A stretch of 64,000 nt of DNA from Pararhodonellum marinum (GCF_015354735.1 NZ_JACEFJ010000001.1:310001-374000), one strand, 5' to 3'; positions 33,845 to 43,657 are shown, counted from the first letter of the stretch. The notes: generated by a model not told the origin, from the sequence alone. Numbers and translations: made by a program.

Positions 33845-34285
33845 ATGAAGCCAGTGTATACCCCGATTACCCAATTGCCAGAATTTTTAGAGCAGCAGGA
33901 AAAAGAAACTTTTACATCCCTTTTTGATTTTATTCCCCTGATGGAAAAAGAATTTGCTCGCGTGAACAAAATATTAAAAACTCCGCTGACTAAAGAAGCC
34001 GCCATGAAGTTCCTGGATTTCGAAGATACAAAACAAGAGCTTTTTAAAGCACTTTGCCAATCAGGTCTTTTGGTCGACTTCGAATGGGAACATTGGGTGG
34101 AAGGGCATGAAATCCTTTCCGGAATCAGATCATTTCCAAGACTCAATGCCATAAAGATTTGTAAATTACTGACCCTGATCGTGAGGAATGATCAGATCAA
34201 AAGTGGGTTTTTTGAAGCCAAACTAAAACAGGGAACGGTCCTCGATTTGTTGAAACAGTTACAAATCAAATTGCTAAATCATTGA
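33845..34285 (+). CDS. DUF6508-like protein of unknown function
   Basis: Cytoplasmic protein of 146 residues. The second half (LLVDFEWEHWVEGHEIL, then LNAIKICKLLTLIVRNDQ and QGTVLDLLKQLQIKL) resembles DUF6508, where a conserved F-D/E-W block is followed by a KLLTxIVRxDR segment. The following C-E-G of that family is replaced here (KSGFF). No function is known for the family. The gene stands alone, ~240 bp from the divergent response regulator and ~250 bp before the FKBP gene. Both gaps hold nothing recognisable apart from promoter-like AT-rich DNA. Confidence 0.6.
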   Translation: MKPVYTPITQLPEFLEQQEKETFTSLFDFIPLMEKEFARVNKILKTPLTKEAAMKFLDFEDTKQELFKALCQSGLLVDFEWEHWVEGHEILSGIRSFPRLNAIKICKLLTLIVRNDQIKSGFFEAKLKQGTVLDLLKQLQIKLLNH

Positions 34286-34504
34286 CAATTAATTCATTAA
34301 TGATTTTTCTGCAACAGATTCTGCCTCAATTGCTGCTAATTTCCCAATCCTCTCAATGGATTTAACCTAAAATTAAAATAGATTCAAAAGAATTGGATAT
34401 TTTTCAAAACATAATTTTTTGATTTGTAGGATTGCGTCAGAAAGCAGATCAGGTTCTCAGGGATATCTATGTCCTTTAAATTTTTAATCCCTTTCAAAAA
34501 GTGT

Positions 34505-34512
34505 TAAATTTG
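34505..34512 (+). promoter_or_regulatory. Candidate -7 element of the FKBP gene
   Basis: TAAATTTG matches TAnnTTTG exactly and ends 26 bp before the ATG. No clear -33 TTG is present at the right distance. Confidence 0.35.
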
Positions 34513-34538
34513 GGATTATTCACAAAAACAACAAATTC

Positions 34539-34967
34539 ATGTCTGTAGCAAGTAAAGGAAGTACCGTAAAGGTCCATTACACTGGAAAATTAAAAGATGG
34601 GACCGTATTTGATTCCTCAGAAAACAGAGAACCGCTTCAGTTTACAGTGGGAGATGGCAATATGATAAAAGGTTTTGATGCCGCTGTTCAAGGTATGGCA
34701 GTAGGAGAAGATAAAAGTGTCACCATCCCTTCGAAAGAAGCTTATGGAGATAAAAGAGAGGATATGATGGTTGATGTGCCAATTACTCAGGTACCAGCAG
34801 ATATCAAACCCCAGGTAGGCATGGATCTATCGATTCAAAATCAAAATGGGCAGCCGATGCCTGTCAAAGTCGTCCACGTTGATGAAGAAAAAATAACCCT
34901 CGATGCCAACCATCCTTTGGCCGGTGAGGACTTGGTCTTTGACATCAAATTGGTGGATGTAGGCTAG
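34539..34967 (+). CDS. FKBP-type peptidyl-prolyl isomerase (SlyD-like)
   Basis: Protein-folding catalyst of 142 residues, cytoplasmic (no signal). The FKBP fold is evident: VKVHYTGKLKDGTVFDSSE at residues ~10-28, FTVGDGNMIKGFDAAVQGMAVGE at ~38-60, and TIPSKEAYGDKRED. A SlyD-style inserted chaperone flap (~70-120) follows, then the closing strands NHPLAGEDLVFDIKLV. It lacks the His-rich metal-binding tail of E. coli SlyD. It stands alone and is ended by a terminator shared with the convergent gene. Confidence 0.92.
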   Translation: MSVASKGSTVKVHYTGKLKDGTVFDSSENREPLQFTVGDGNMIKGFDAAVQGMAVGEDKSVTIPSKEAYGDKREDMMVDVPITQVPADIKPQVGMDLSIQNQNGQPMPVKVVHVDEEKITLDANHPLAGEDLVFDIKLVDVG

Positions 34968-34986
34968 AAGAAACTAAAGGAAGTTC

Positions 34987-35016
34987 AAAAAAAACCCGGA
35001 GCACCCGGGTTTTTTT
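34987..35016. terminator. Bidirectional rho-independent terminator
   Basis: A-run, then an AACCCGG / CCGGGTT stem with a short AGCAC-type loop, and a T-run. It lies 20 bp after the FKBP stop and touches the stop codon of the convergent gene. Confidence 0.88.
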
Positions 35017-35446
35017 ATAATCTGTTCACTTTTTTCTGCCCTGGGGGACTGTGGTAAATACTCCTGGTATTGTTGTATTTTGAATTGCCTACTTCAACGA
35101 CAAACAATTTGTAATTTGAACCCGAAAAATCATAGGATTTCAACATTCCATCGTGACTGGTAAGTACATCTTCAATGATCAAATCACCCAAAATATTGTA
35201 GATTTTTATCCGAGTAGGCATTTTTCTAGGTTCCTTCAGCTCAATGTCAAACTTACCAACGCCTTTTGACATCAACCTAAATTCGACCTGTTGGGAATTT
35301 TCGGTTTTGGGAAATACAAAGGGCTTTTCCCCGGGTTTTTGAATGCTCGTTTGTCCCCAAACATTGGCCAAAAACAAGCACGACAAAAACAACCCCAAGC
35401 CAGGTGATTTTAATTTTATCAAAGATTTTAGTAAAAATTTCTTCAT
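35015..35446 (-). CDS. Exported protein with a T9SS type A-like C-terminal domain
   Basis: 143 residues from the ATG at 35446 (an in-frame GTG two codons upstream is not preferred). The signal peptide is long (ends FLANVWG, before Q). The mature region is short and carries a domain resembling the type A secretion sorting domain: VEFRLMSKGVGKFDIELKE, then IKIYNILGDLIIEDVL, GMLKSYDFSGSNYKLFVVEV. The usual end (G-x-Y-x-V-x-(V/I)-x-x-x-G...K-x-x-(V/I)) is degenerate and extended by SPPGQKKVNRL. It may be a stand-alone sorting-domain-like adaptor or a shortened cargo. Low certainty on role; the export signal is clear. Confidence 0.55.
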   Translation of the reverse strand: MKKFLLKSLIKLKSPGLGLFLSCLFLANVWGQTSIQKPGEKPFVFPKTENSQQVEFRLMSKGVGKFDIELKEPRKMPTRIKIYNILGDLIIEDVLTSHDGMLKSYDFSGSNYKLFVVEVGNSKYNNTRSIYHSPPGQKKVNRL

Positions 35447-35639
35447 AGTCACGATTAAGATGCAAATTTTAAACTATTCCTTTCATAAAAAAAGTTATTT
35501 TAAGTTAAAAAAAAGATCATCTAAAGAAGGCTGCTTAATGGCATGAATGAAGCCTTGTTTTACCAATAAATGGCCAGAACCATATTCCATCACCTGATTT
35601 TCAATCTTCCGTCTTAGTAAAAGACTTATTGATGACCAT

Positions 35640-36470
35640 TCAATTGGAGCTGGAAAAATCAGGAATGGGATAAAAATCCACACCTTGAGGATGGTACAAG
35701 AAGAGGTGTTTTTGATTGATGGCCAAGTTTCTGTATTTGGGATCCGGTAATGGGGCAAATTCTGTGGCCTTGGTCTTGAAATTGGTTTTTACGATGCTGC
35801 CATCCGCTATCCAAAAAAGGTGATCTCCATGAAGTACGATCTTTTGTTCGACCTTAGTAGGAATCTGCTGGATAAAATTCCCTTGGTTGTCGAAGATAAA
35901 AATGCCTTCTCCCACTGATTTTAAAAATACGAGATTCTGATGTTCCTTGATCTCCATCACATCCAATTGTTGTTGCGAAAGGACCAGATTCAAAGGTTGG
36001 GTTTGAAGAGATCGGTTTTGTCTGAAATCAAATTGAATTAAAGAGAAATTAGTCTCATCAAAAAGCCAAAAGACATTGTTGTTGCCTAGCGTCGCAGCCT
36101 TAATCAGTCCAAACCGGCTAAAATCAAAAACATTGGTGGAAAGTGGATTTAAGAAGCGGTCTAACAGTTGAATTTTCTGAAGGTCTCTGGAAAAAGTAAA
36201 AATATTGACCGTCCAGGAGGCCTCAATTTGATCTAGCCGGGCTTGCCTTTCAGGAGAAAAGTGATTGACATATTGTCCCTTTGAATTAAATTGATAAATG
36301 TTCCCTTCAGTATCTGCGAGAATAATTTGGTTTTGATTGTCTAGGGCAACTTGATCCAACCGTTCAAAAGGAATGGAAAATAGGGGAGTGGTTGTCAAAT
36401 CCTGACCCTTTAAGGTTCCAGAAACCAAAACAACGCCGACCAATAGTACCTTCAAAATATGAAGTTTCAT
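35640..36470 (-). CDS. Exported beta-propeller-like protein
   Basis: 276 residues with a signal peptide (KLHILKVLLVGVVLVSG, cleavage after LKGQ). The mature part consists of about six repeats of ~40 residues with alternating strands and Asp/Asn turns: QVALDNQNQIILADTEGNIYQFN, AATLGNNNVFWLFDETNFSLIQFD, LVFLKSVGEGIFIFDNQGN, VLHGDHLFWIADGSIVKTN and NLAINQKHLFLYHPQGVDFY. NHL-like or quinoprotein-like propellers look like this. No catalytic motif is visible. It overlaps the lpxH-like gene by four bases (36467-36470) and is likely co-transcribed with it. ~190 bp to the next gene downstream hold nothing recognisable. Confidence 0.6.
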   Translation of the reverse strand: MKLHILKVLLVGVVLVSGTLKGQDLTTTPLFSIPFERLDQVALDNQNQIILADTEGNIYQFNSKGQYVNHFSPERQARLDQIEASWTVNIFTFSRDLQKIQLLDRFLNPLSTNVFDFSRFGLIKAATLGNNNVFWLFDETNFSLIQFDFRQNRSLQTQPLNLVLSQQQLDVMEIKEHQNLVFLKSVGEGIFIFDNQGNFIQQIPTKVEQKIVLHGDHLFWIADGSIVKTNFKTKATEFAPLPDPKYRNLAINQKHLFLYHPQGVDFYPIPDFSSSN

Positions 36471-37231
36471 CCGTGGTATTTGGTTAGGGTTAGCGATTTG
36501 CCATCAAAAACCCCATATGTACAGGCATGGACCCATTCGCCTAAATTGACATAGGTGGCTTTTTTACCCACCTTCAATTCCAAGGGCAGGTGTCTGTGAC
36601 CAAACACGTAATAATCGAATTCATACTGAAGGTCCAATTTCTGACAATATTGCCAAAGCCATTCTTCATCTCCCTTGAATTCAGCTTCTTTTTTCTTATC
36701 GTTGGCAATCCGACTGTTTTTTGACCATAGGTGCGCTAGTCGCATGCCTACATCAGGGTGTAACCATTTAAATATCCATTGAGCTACTGAATTTGTAAAT
36801 ACCTGCTTGAGCAGTTTGTATTGCTCATCTCCTGGACCCAATCCATCCCCATGACCCACAAGAAACTTTTTGCTATTGATTTCCAGTTCCAAAGGTTGTT
36901 GAAACACAGGGATACTCAATTCTTTGGTAAAATAGTCTTTCATCCACAGATCATGGTTACCGGTAAAAAAGAAAATGGGAATGCCTTTGGTCCTTAAAGC
37001 GGTAATCTTTCCCAAAAAACGCATGAATCCTTTAGGAATCACCTTATCATATTCAAACCAAAAATCAAAAATATCCCCGACCAAAAAAATAGCGGCCGCA
37101 TCCACTTCAATTTCCGAAAGCCATCGGATGATTTTTTCCTCCCTTTTTCTACTGGAATCTTCGTCGGGAGCCCCTAAGTGAAAATCGGAGGCAAAATAGA
37201 TTTTCTGTTGGTCTCTAAGAGTTATTTTCAT
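36467..37231 (-). CDS. lpxH: UDP-2,3-diacylglucosamine diphosphatase-like metallophosphoesterase
   Basis: 254 residues from the ATG at 37231; an in-frame TTG 12 bases upstream is not preferred. The LpxH-type dimetal site is visible: FASDFHLGAP (Asp 16, His 18), LVGDIFDFWFEYD, FTGNHDLWM, LVGHGDGLGPGD and VFGHRHLPLE. LpxH cleaves UDP-2,3-diacylglucosamine to lipid X, the fourth step of lipid A synthesis. The length and the helical insert (RLAHLWSKNSRIANDKKK) fit. A second lpxH-like gene in the genome is possible, so the specific assignment is a little less firm than the fold. Confidence 0.85.
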   Translation of the reverse strand: MKITLRDQQKIYFASDFHLGAPDEDSSRKREEKIIRWLSEIEVDAAAIFLVGDIFDFWFEYDKVIPKGFMRFLGKITALRTKGIPIFFFTGNHDLWMKDYFTKELSIPVFQQPLELEINSKKFLVGHGDGLGPGDEQYKLLKQVFTNSVAQWIFKWLHPDVGMRLAHLWSKNSRIANDKKKEAEFKGDEEWLWQYCQKLDLQYEFDYYVFGHRHLPLELKVGKKATYVNLGEWVHACTYGVFDGKSLTLTKYHG

Positions 37232-37310
37232 GAAACGGTGCAAAACATGCCAAAGTTAACAAACTTTTTAATTTGAAAAAGTGCCAAAAAAGCTGATCAA
37301 TCCGGCAAAA

Positions 37311-37340
37311 GAAAAGCCTCCGTTAATCGGAGGCTTTTTT
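37311..37340 (-). terminator. Rho-independent terminator of the rsfS-ftsH transcript
   Basis: AAAAGCCTCCG / CGGAGGCTTTT stem with a TTAAT-type loop, adjacent to the ftsH stop codon and upstream of the lpxH-like gene. Confidence 0.9.
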
Positions 37341-37341
37341 A

Positions 37342-39384
37342 TCAGCTTTTATCTTCAGATAATTTTTCAGCTACTTCAGGAAGATCTTTTTCTTCATCTG
37401 TCTTTTTTTCAAGTGGAGGCTTCTTGCCATCTACTTTTTTGGTAAAAGCTTCGTATGTGGTTTCCTTCTCAAAAGGACGCTTACCAATAAGTTTTTCCAG
37501 ATCAGATTGGAAAATGATTTCTTTTTCCAACAATTCCTTTGCGAGAATCTCTAGCTGTTCTTTTTTCTCAAGCAATAACTTTTTGGTCTTGTCATAAGCA
37601 AACTGAATCAATTTTCTTACTTCATGGTCTATGGTTTCAGCAGTAGCCTCAGAATAAGGCTTGGTCATCCTGTAATCATTGGATTTGCTGTCATAGAAGG
37701 AGACATTGCCAATTTTTTCATTCATGCCGTATACAGATACAATACTGTAGGCCATTTTGGTCACCCTTTCAAGGTCACTGAGGGCTCCAGTAGATATCTT
37801 GTTGAATATAATTTCCTCAGCAGCACGACCACCCAGAGCCATACACATTCCATCTATCAATTGTTCGGTTTGATATAGGAACTGTTCCTTAGGTAAATAT
37901 TGGGCATATCCCAGAGCAGCAAGTCCTCTGGGAACGATGCTGACTTTCACCAATGGATCCGCATGTTCCAAAAACCATCCTGCCACCGCATGACCAGCCT
38001 CATGATAGGCTACAATAGTTTTCTCCTCAGGAGAAATGATTTTGTTCTTTTTCTCCAGTCCACCTATAACTCTGTCCACAGCATCTTGGAAATCCTGCAT
38101 GTCTACTGCAGTTTTATTTTTTCTTGCAGCAATCAAAGCGGCTTCATTACAAACATTGGCGATTTCAGCACCTGCAAATCCAGGCGTTTGTGCGGCAAGT
38201 TTCTTGGCATCTACATCGCTTGCGCTTTTAATGGGTTCAAGGTGAACTTTGAAAATTGCTTCTCTGCCAAGGATGTCAGGCTTATCTACACTGATCTGTC
38301 TGTCAAAACGCCCGGCTCTTAATAAAGCACTATCCAACACATCCGGTCTGTTGGTTGCAGCCAACACAATCACACCCGAGTCGGTGCCGAAACCGTCCAT
38401 TTCTACCAGAAGTGAGTTTAGTGTATTTTCTCTTTCGTCGTTGGATCCAGGCATCTGCCCTTTTCCTCTTGACCTGCCTATGGCATCAATTTCATCAATA
38501 AAAATAATACAAGGGGCTTTTTCTTTGGCTTGCTTAAACAAATCCCTTACCCTTGCAGCACCTACACCTACGAACATTTCAACAAAGTCGGATCCTGAAA
38601 GGGTGAAGAAAGGCACACCTGCCTCGCCTGCCACCGCCTTGGCCAACAAAGTTTTACCGGTACCTGGAGGTCCTACCAATAGGGCTCCCTTCGGGATTTT
38701 TCCACCCAGTTTCGTGAATTTTGAAGGGTTTTTCAAAAACTCAACGATCTCTTGTACTTCCTCCTTGGCTTCGTCAAGTCCAGCTACGTTATCAAAAGTA
38801 ATTTTTACCTTATTTTCTGCATCAAACAATTGGGCTTTTGACTTGCCCACATTGAAGATTTGCCCGCCCGGACCACTTGGTCCTGCCATTCTCCTCATCA
38901 TCAGCCAAAAGAACAGAAACAGCAAAATCAAGAAACCGAAACTTCCAAACCAATTGCCCCAGCTTTCCTCTGTTCTGGCAGTGTATCCTATTCTTTGTTC
39001 TTTGGGCCTGCGATCCTCAAGGGAGTTGAAATATTCGATGAATTTATCGACAGAAGCAATTCGTACCTGATAATGGGGTCCTCCTGGATTGAAGAACGGA
39101 TTGGAACTTTCCAACTCATCTTTGTACCGTTGGTTTTTGAGCGCCTCTTCATTCAAGGTCACTTCTACAAAATTCTGGTTATAAACCACCACCACTTTAC
39201 TGACGTCATTGGCCAGATAGATATCCTCAAAACGCTTCTGAGTAATATCGATGACTGAGGTTCTTTGATTGAACCAGGTCACGCCTATCAGAACCACTAC
39301 TGCGGTGATGATCAACCAAAGTTGAAAATTGGGTTTTTGGGGAGGTTTTGGTATGTATTTTTTGCTTTTATTTTTATCGCTCAT
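37342..39384 (-). CDS. ftsH: ATP-dependent zinc metalloprotease FtsH
   Basis: Membrane-bound AAA+ protease of 680 residues that degrades misfolded membrane proteins and regulators. Two membrane helices (~20-37 and ~147-164) flank a short periplasmic domain. The AAA module has Walker A GPPGTGKT (238-245), Walker [13 protein letters not shown] (292-303), and the second region of homology with arginine fingers ([18 protein letters not shown]). The protease has HEAGH at 461-465. The C-terminus is acidic and Lys-rich. It lies ~65 bp downstream of rsfS on the same strand. Confidence 0.97.
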   Translation of the reverse strand: MSDKNKSKKYIPKPPQKPNFQLWLIITAVVVLIGVTWFNQRTSVIDITQKRFEDIYLANDVSKVVVVYNQNFVEVTLNEEALKNQRYKDELESSNPFFNPGGPHYQVRIASVDKFIEYFNSLEDRRPKEQRIGYTARTEESWGNWFGSFGFLILLFLFFWLMMRRMAGPSGPGGQIFNVGKSKAQLFDAENKVKITFDNVAGLDEAKEEVQEIVEFLKNPSKFTKLGGKIPKGALLVGPPGTGKTLLAKAVAGEAGVPFFTLSGSDFVEMFVGVGAARVRDLFKQAKEKAPCIIFIDEIDAIGRSRGKGQMPGSNDERENTLNSLLVEMDGFGTDSGVIVLAATNRPDVLDSALLRAGRFDRQISVDKPDILGREAIFKVHLEPIKSASDVDAKKLAAQTPGFAGAEIANVCNEAALIAARKNKTAVDMQDFQDAVDRVIGGLEKKNKIISPEEKTIVAYHEAGHAVAGWFLEHADPLVKVSIVPRGLAALGYAQYLPKEQFLYQTEQLIDGMCMALGGRAAEEIIFNKISTGALSDLERVTKMAYSIVSVYGMNEKIGNVSFYDSKSNDYRMTKPYSEATAETIDHEVRKLIQFAYDKTKKLLLEKKEQLEILAKELLEKEIIFQSDLEKLIGKRPFEKETTYEAFTKKVDGKKPPLEKKTDEEKDLPEVAEKLSEDKS

Positions 39385-39448
39385 TATATTTCTATTTATG
39401 CCAAAGGCTTATTAACAACGCATTCAATGCATGAAAGTTCACACTAAA

Positions 39449-39796
39449 TTAACTAATATGATTCACTTTAGCATCACCCCAAAGTTCCTCCAATCCGTAA
39501 AAAGCCCGTTTTTCTTTTAAGAAGACATGGGCTACCACATTTACATAATCGATTAGGATCCATTGTAGGTTGTTTTTGCCTTCGCTTTTATAGGGTTTTT
39601 CCTGACTGACTTTCATTACCTTTTCTTCAATGGCGTCAGCTATGGCTTCAATTTGGGTGTCAGAGTTACCGGAACAAATCACAAAAAAATCAGTAAATGC
39701 ATTTTTGACTTTTCTTAGATCCATGACCACTATATCGGAAGCTTTTTTTTCTTCCATTCCTTCTACGATTATTTTACTCAGCGATTCTGCTGTCAT
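39449..39796 (-). CDS. rsfS: Ribosomal silencing factor RsfS
   Basis: 115 residues. It binds ribosomal protein uL14 and blocks subunit joining when nutrients are scarce. Family signature: DIVVMDLRKVKNAFTDFFVI near residues 20-40, GNSDTQIEAIADAIEEKV, then YKSEGKNNLQWILIDYVNVV and VFLKEKRAFYGLEELWGDA. Divergent from birA with an 87-bp AT-rich gap holding both promoters. The order rsfS-ftsH is common in Bacteroidota. Confidence 0.95.
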   Translation of the reverse strand: MTAESLSKIIVEGMEEKKASDIVVMDLRKVKNAFTDFFVICSGNSDTQIEAIADAIEEKVMKVSQEKPYKSEGKNNLQWILIDYVNVVAHVFLKEKRAFYGLEELWGDAKVNHIS

Positions 39797-39883
39797 ATTT
39801 ATTCTTTAATTTTGAATCAATTTGGATCTATTTACAATAAAATGTTAATTTTCTTTATTGAGCAACAATTTATCAATTTATAA

Positions 39884-40639
39884 ATGTATAAAATCCTTGC
39901 CAATACCATTTTTTTGGGGAAAGATATCATTTGTCTGCCAGAGTGTCATTCTACCAATGACTTTGCCGTTGATTTATATAAACGCAAAGAGGCCAAAGAG
40001 GGTACGATCATCTATACCGATCATCAGACAGGAGGTCGAGGGCAAAGGGGAACTGAATGGCACAGCCAAGCTGGAAAGAATCTGACTTTTTCTTTGGTAT
40101 TGACTCCTTTGTTTATGGATGCTACCGAACAATTTGACCTAAACATTGCTATTTCCCTGGCCATTAAGGATGCTTTGGATGATTATTGCTCCGGAGTGAG
40201 ACTGAAATGGCCCAATGATATTGTGCATGAGACGGGCTACAAACTGGGAGGTATTCTAATTGAAAACTCAATAAGCAACAAAGGAATTGAATCTGCAGTG
40301 GTGGGCATAGGATTAAACGTGAACCAAAGGGATTTTGATTTTGAAGGCCCAACATCGGTTGCTAAATTGACGGGAAGTGAATGGGATTTATGGGAACTCT
40401 TTAAGGTGTTGATCAGCCGGATAGAGCAATATTATATCCGCCTTAAAAAACAGGATGTGGGGGCAATGAGAAGACGGTACCTGCACCATCTTTTGGATCA
40501 TGAGAAATGGCGCATGTTTGATGACGGGAAGGTTTTTGAAGGAAAAATCACGGGTGTGACCGCACAAGGCAAACTTATGGTTGAACACAGAAACAAAGAG
40601 GTGAAACACTATGCCTTCAAAGAAGTTAAGTTTTTGTAG
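39884..40639 (+). CDS. birA: Biotin--[acetyl-CoA carboxylase] ligase
   Basis: 251 residues. It activates biotin with ATP and attaches it to carrier proteins such as AccB. Catalytic-core motifs are TGGRGQRGTEWHSQAGKNL at ~46-64 (biotinyl-adenylate loop), RLKWPNDIVH with the key Lys at ~109, and KLGGILIENS. There is no N-terminal winged helix, so this is the non-repressor class. The C-terminal SH3-like domain (GKITGVTAQGKLMVEHRN) is present. It is divergently transcribed from rsfS and 65 bp upstream of ahcY. Confidence 0.95.
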   Translation: MYKILANTIFLGKDIICLPECHSTNDFAVDLYKRKEAKEGTIIYTDHQTGGRGQRGTEWHSQAGKNLTFSLVLTPLFMDATEQFDLNIAISLAIKDALDDYCSGVRLKWPNDIVHETGYKLGGILIENSISNKGIESAVVGIGLNVNQRDFDFEGPTSVAKLTGSEWDLWELFKVLISRIEQYYIRLKKQDVGAMRRRYLHHLLDHEKWRMFDDGKVFEGKITGVTAQGKLMVEHRNKEVKHYAFKEVKFL

Positions 40640-40671
40640 AACGATAATTTTCAATTAGTTAAGGGAATCAA

Positions 40672-40679
40672 TATATTTG
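40672..40679 (+). promoter_or_regulatory. Candidate -7 element of ahcY
   Basis: TATATTTG, an exact TAnnTTTG match, ends 25 bp upstream of the ahcY ATG in the birA-ahcY gap. Upstream, only a weak TTAG-like -33 is present. Confidence 0.4.
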
Positions 40680-40704
40680 TACTTTTACTATTTAATTTAA
40701 AAAC

Positions 40705-42024
40705 ATGTCAGAAACAAAATCAAAAAAATTCATCGAATTTAAGGTAAAGGACATTTCTTTGGCCGAATGGGGACGCAAAGAGATTCGTTTGGCCGAAGCT
40801 GAAATGCCTGGTTTGATGGCTTTAAGGGAAGAATATGGTCCAAGTCAGCCCCTAAAAGGTGCCAGGATAGCTGGCTGCCTACACATGACCATTCAAACTG
40901 CTGTTTTGATAGAAACCCTGATTGCTTTAGGGGCAGAGGTGACTTGGTCATCTTGTAATATATTTTCTACTCAGGACCATGCCGCCGCCGCCATCGCAGC
41001 AGCAGGTATCTCTGTGTATGCCTGGAAAGGGATGACTGCCGAGGAATTTGATTGGTGCATTGAACAAACTTTGTTTTTTGGAGAAGAGCAAAAACCACTG
41101 AACATGATTCTTGACGATGGGGGAGACCTGACCAATATGGTTTTCGATAATTATCCAGAATTGGTTGGAGGAATTAAGGGGCTTTCTGAAGAAACCACAA
41201 CCGGTGTTCACCGCCTTTACGAAAGGATGAAGAACGGAACGCTACCCATGCCTGCCATCAATGTGAATGACTCGGTGACCAAATCGAAATTTGATAACAA
41301 ATATGGCTGTAAAGAATCGCTGGTAGATGCAATCAGAAGAGCTACTGATGTGATGATGGCTGGAAAAGTAGCCGTAGTAGCTGGATATGGTGACGTAGGA
41401 AAAGGTTCTGCAGCCTCTTTAAGAGGTGCCGGAGCTCGGGTGATTGTTTCTGAAATTGACCCTATCTGTGCGCTTCAAGCCGCCATGGATGGTTTTGCTG
41501 TCAAGAAGATGCTGGATGCAGTAAAAGAAGCTGACATTGTAGTGACTGCCACTGGCAACAAAGACATCATCAAAGAAGCCCATTTCAGGTCATTGAAAGA
41601 TAAAGCCATTGTATGTAACATCGGCCACTTTGACAATGAAATTGACATGGCTTGGCTCAATAAAAACTATGGCCAGACTAAAGATGTCATCAAACCCCAA
41701 GTGGACCTATACAACATTGACGGCAAGGATGTAGTCGTACTGGCAGAGGGCAGGTTGGTCAATTTGGGCTGTGCGACAGGCCATCCGTCTTTTGTGATGT
41801 CCAACTCCTTTACCAATCAGACTTTGGCCCAGATTGAGCTATGGACAAACACTGATCAATATGAGCCCGGAGTTTTTGTGTTGCCAAAACACTTGGATGA
41901 AAAAGTGGCAGCGCTTCATTTAGCGAAATTGGGTGTGGAACTTGATGAGCTCTCAGAAGATCAGGCGAGCTACATCGGGGTGCCCAAAGAAGGACCGTTC
42001 AAACCGGAGTATTACAGATACTAA
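40705..42024 (+). CDS. ahcY: Adenosylhomocysteinase
   Basis: 439 residues. It hydrolyses S-adenosylhomocysteine to adenosine and homocysteine in the methyl cycle. The NAD+-binding motif is [20 protein letters not shown] (about 216-235). Substrate-site parts are [43 protein letters not shown] and [13 protein letters not shown]. The invariant C-terminus KPEYYRY supplies residues to the NAD site of the neighbouring subunit. It is single and ends at a terminator. Identity is certain. Confidence 0.98.
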   Translation: MSETKSKKFIEFKVKDISLAEWGRKEIRLAEAEMPGLMALREEYGPSQPLKGARIAGCLHMTIQTAVLIETLIALGAEVTWSSCNIFSTQDHAAAAIAAAGISVYAWKGMTAEEFDWCIEQTLFFGEEQKPLNMILDDGGDLTNMVFDNYPELVGGIKGLSEETTTGVHRLYERMKNGTLPMPAINVNDSVTKSKFDNKYGCKESLVDAIRRATDVMMAGKVAVVAGYGDVGKGSAASLRGAGARVIVSEIDPICALQAAMDGFAVKKMLDAVKEADIVVTATGNKDIIKEAHFRSLKDKAIVCNIGHFDNEIDMAWLNKNYGQTKDVIKPQVDLYNIDGKDVVVLAEGRLVNLGCATGHPSFVMSNSFTNQTLAQIELWTNTDQYEPGVFVLPKHLDEKVAALHLAKLGVELDELSEDQASYIGVPKEGPFKPEYYRY

Positions 42025-42044
42025 TAAAATTAACCATCATAAAG

Positions 42045-42067
42045 AACCGCTTTTCAGCGGTTTTTTT
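42045..42067 (+). terminator. Rho-independent terminator of ahcY
   Basis: AACCGC / GCGGTT stem, TTTTCA loop and seven T residues, 20 bp after the ahcY stop. Confidence 0.9.
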
Positions 42068-42108
42068 GTTTATTGGGTAAATATAAAACAGATCCAAAAT
42101 ATATCTAC

Positions 42109-42981
42109 ATGAGCTATACAGAAGGCATGCTCCGGGATGGAGCTTTAAATGGCAAAGTCATCTTGATTACAGGGGGAGGAACTGGACTGGGCAAATCAAT
42201 GGGTTCCTACTTTTTGAAATTAGGGGCCAAATTGGTCATTACCAGCAGAAAATTGGACGTTCTGGAGCAGACCGCCAAAGAAATGGAAGGAAGTTTTGGT
42301 GGGGAGGTTTTGCCCTTGACCTGTGATGTCAGGGAAATCGATCAGGTGGAAAAAATGTTTGACCAAGCTGTGGCCCACTTTGGTAAAGTAGATGTGGTGC
42401 TCAACAATGCAGCAGGTAATTTCATCAGTCCAACAGAACGATTATCCGCCAATGCTTTCAGCACAGTCTTGGATATCGTCCTTAAGGGATCTGCCAATGT
42501 GACCCTTACCGCAGGGAAGCATTGGATCAAAGAGAAACAAGCCGGTACCTTCCTGAATGTGGTGACTACTTACGCATGGACAGGATCTGGATATGTGGTA
42601 CCTAGTGCCGCAGCCAAAGCAGGCGTGTTGGCTATGACCCGATCACTCGCTGTGGAGTGGGCCAAGTACAACATCAGGTCCAATGCCATCGCACCGGGCC
42701 CGTTTCCCACCGAAGGGGCATGGAGCAGATTGCTTCCCGGGGATTTGGTAAAGAAGTTTGACCCGGCCAAAAAAGTACCCGTGGGAAGGGTAGGAGACCA
42801 CCAGGAATTGGCGAATCTGGCTGCCTATCTGGTCTCGGATTTTTCTGCTTATGTCAACGGGGAGGTCATGACCATAGACGGTGGAGAATGGCTGATGGGT
42901 GCCGGAGAATTCAACAACCTCGACGCCATACCCCAGGAAATGTGGGACATGCTGGAAGCGAGCAGAGGAAAAAAGGGATGA
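42109..42981 (+). CDS. SDR-family reductase, 2,4-dienoyl-CoA reductase-like
   Basis: 290 residues from the ATG at 42109; an in-frame TTG 36 bp upstream lies inside the terminator region and is not preferred. The Rossmann motif is VILITGGGTGLGKSMGSYF (TGGGTGLG), then VVLNNAAGNFISPTERL. The active-site region lacks the classical Y-x3-K and instead reads YVVPSAAAKAGVLAMTRSLA, as in 2,4-dienoyl-CoA reductases, where Lys is kept and Tyr lies elsewhere. NAIAPGPFPTEGAW and the end MTIDGGEWL also fit the DECR group. It probably serves beta-oxidation of unsaturated acyl-CoAs. No fatty-acid degradation gene is adjacent. Confidence 0.85.
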   Translation: MSYTEGMLRDGALNGKVILITGGGTGLGKSMGSYFLKLGAKLVITSRKLDVLEQTAKEMEGSFGGEVLPLTCDVREIDQVEKMFDQAVAHFGKVDVVLNNAAGNFISPTERLSANAFSTVLDIVLKGSANVTLTAGKHWIKEKQAGTFLNVVTTYAWTGSGYVVPSAAAKAGVLAMTRSLAVEWAKYNIRSNAIAPGPFPTEGAWSRLLPGDLVKKFDPAKKVPVGRVGDHQELANLAAYLVSDFSAYVNGEVMTIDGGEWLMGAGEFNNLDAIPQEMWDMLEASRGKKG

Positions 42982-43002
42982 GCCCCAAGGTCATTTGGGG
43001 CT
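42981..43002 (+). terminator. Hairpin after the SDR gene
   Basis: AGCCCCAA / TTGGGGCT perfect 8-bp stem with a 6-base loop, beginning at the stop codon. It has no T-run after it, so termination is uncertain. Confidence 0.45.
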
Positions 43003-43039
43003 ATCTGAAAGCCAAATGGAAGATTAGGAATCTTTGAAT

Positions 43040-43558
43040 TTATCTTTCTTCCTTAAACACCGGCGCTTTTTTCAATGGGAGGTTTAGGGTAAAATCCCAT
43101 TGCGGCAAGACTTTGGGTATGTTTCTTTCTGTGAGTGTGGCCGTTTCTATAAAATACCATCTATGGTCAGGAATAGACAGCACACCAATCAAGACTGATT
43201 CTGTAGTAATTTTGCCACCCGGTACCTGCGTGACGGTAGTGATCGGGATCAGTGCATGAAATTCTTCGCCCACGAGTTTGGTGACCGTGGCTTCTTTTAC
43301 CCGATAATCAATCAGAAATTTCCCTTTGGTTTTCTGGGTTTGGTTCACTTGGATCAGTGTCTTTTCCATGGCATTCCTCCCTCCTACACTGGAGATGATG
43401 CCTGGATAGGTAAAATCCAAAAGCATTTCATAATCCTCGTTCAATTGGGCCAAAGCATAATCCAGGGAAGCTTCCAAAATTTCTACTTTGTCCTGTGCCA
43501 TCGCCACATTCCAGGCCAGACCCAAAAACAGGCCTGCCAAACAAATTATCTTTTTCAT
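43040..43558 (-). CDS. Exported protein of unknown function
   Basis: 172 residues from the ATG at 43558. The signal peptide (KKIICLAGLFLGLAWNV) is cleaved after AMAQ. The mature domain reads DKVEILEASLDYALAQLNEDYEMLLDFTYPGI, then YRVKEATVTKLVGEEFHALIPIT, VLIGVLSIPDHRWYFIETA. The helix-then-sheet pattern with a final WYFIE strand recalls NTF2/SnoaL-like exported domains, but no family is assigned. It is convergent with the SDR gene. ~155 bp upstream to the DUF2905 gene contain no gene. Confidence 0.55.
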   Translation of the reverse strand: MKKIICLAGLFLGLAWNVAMAQDKVEILEASLDYALAQLNEDYEMLLDFTYPGIISSVGGRNAMEKTLIQVNQTQKTKGKFLIDYRVKEATVTKLVGEEFHALIPITTVTQVPGGKITTESVLIGVLSIPDHRWYFIETATLTERNIPKVLPQWDFTLNLPLKKAPVFKEER

Positions 43559-43657
43559 CAAAAATGGGTATTAAACAAAGTGTGAATTAAGTGCTAAATT
43601 TTAGAAAAATCCATTTTTTTCATAAAAATAGAAAATCATTTTCCCAGCCTTGATCAA

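Noticed and set aside
38249-39070. Rightward 273-codon frame
   Set aside because: Antisense shadow of ftsH; Ser/Pro/Thr-rich in the way opposite strands of such genes usually are.
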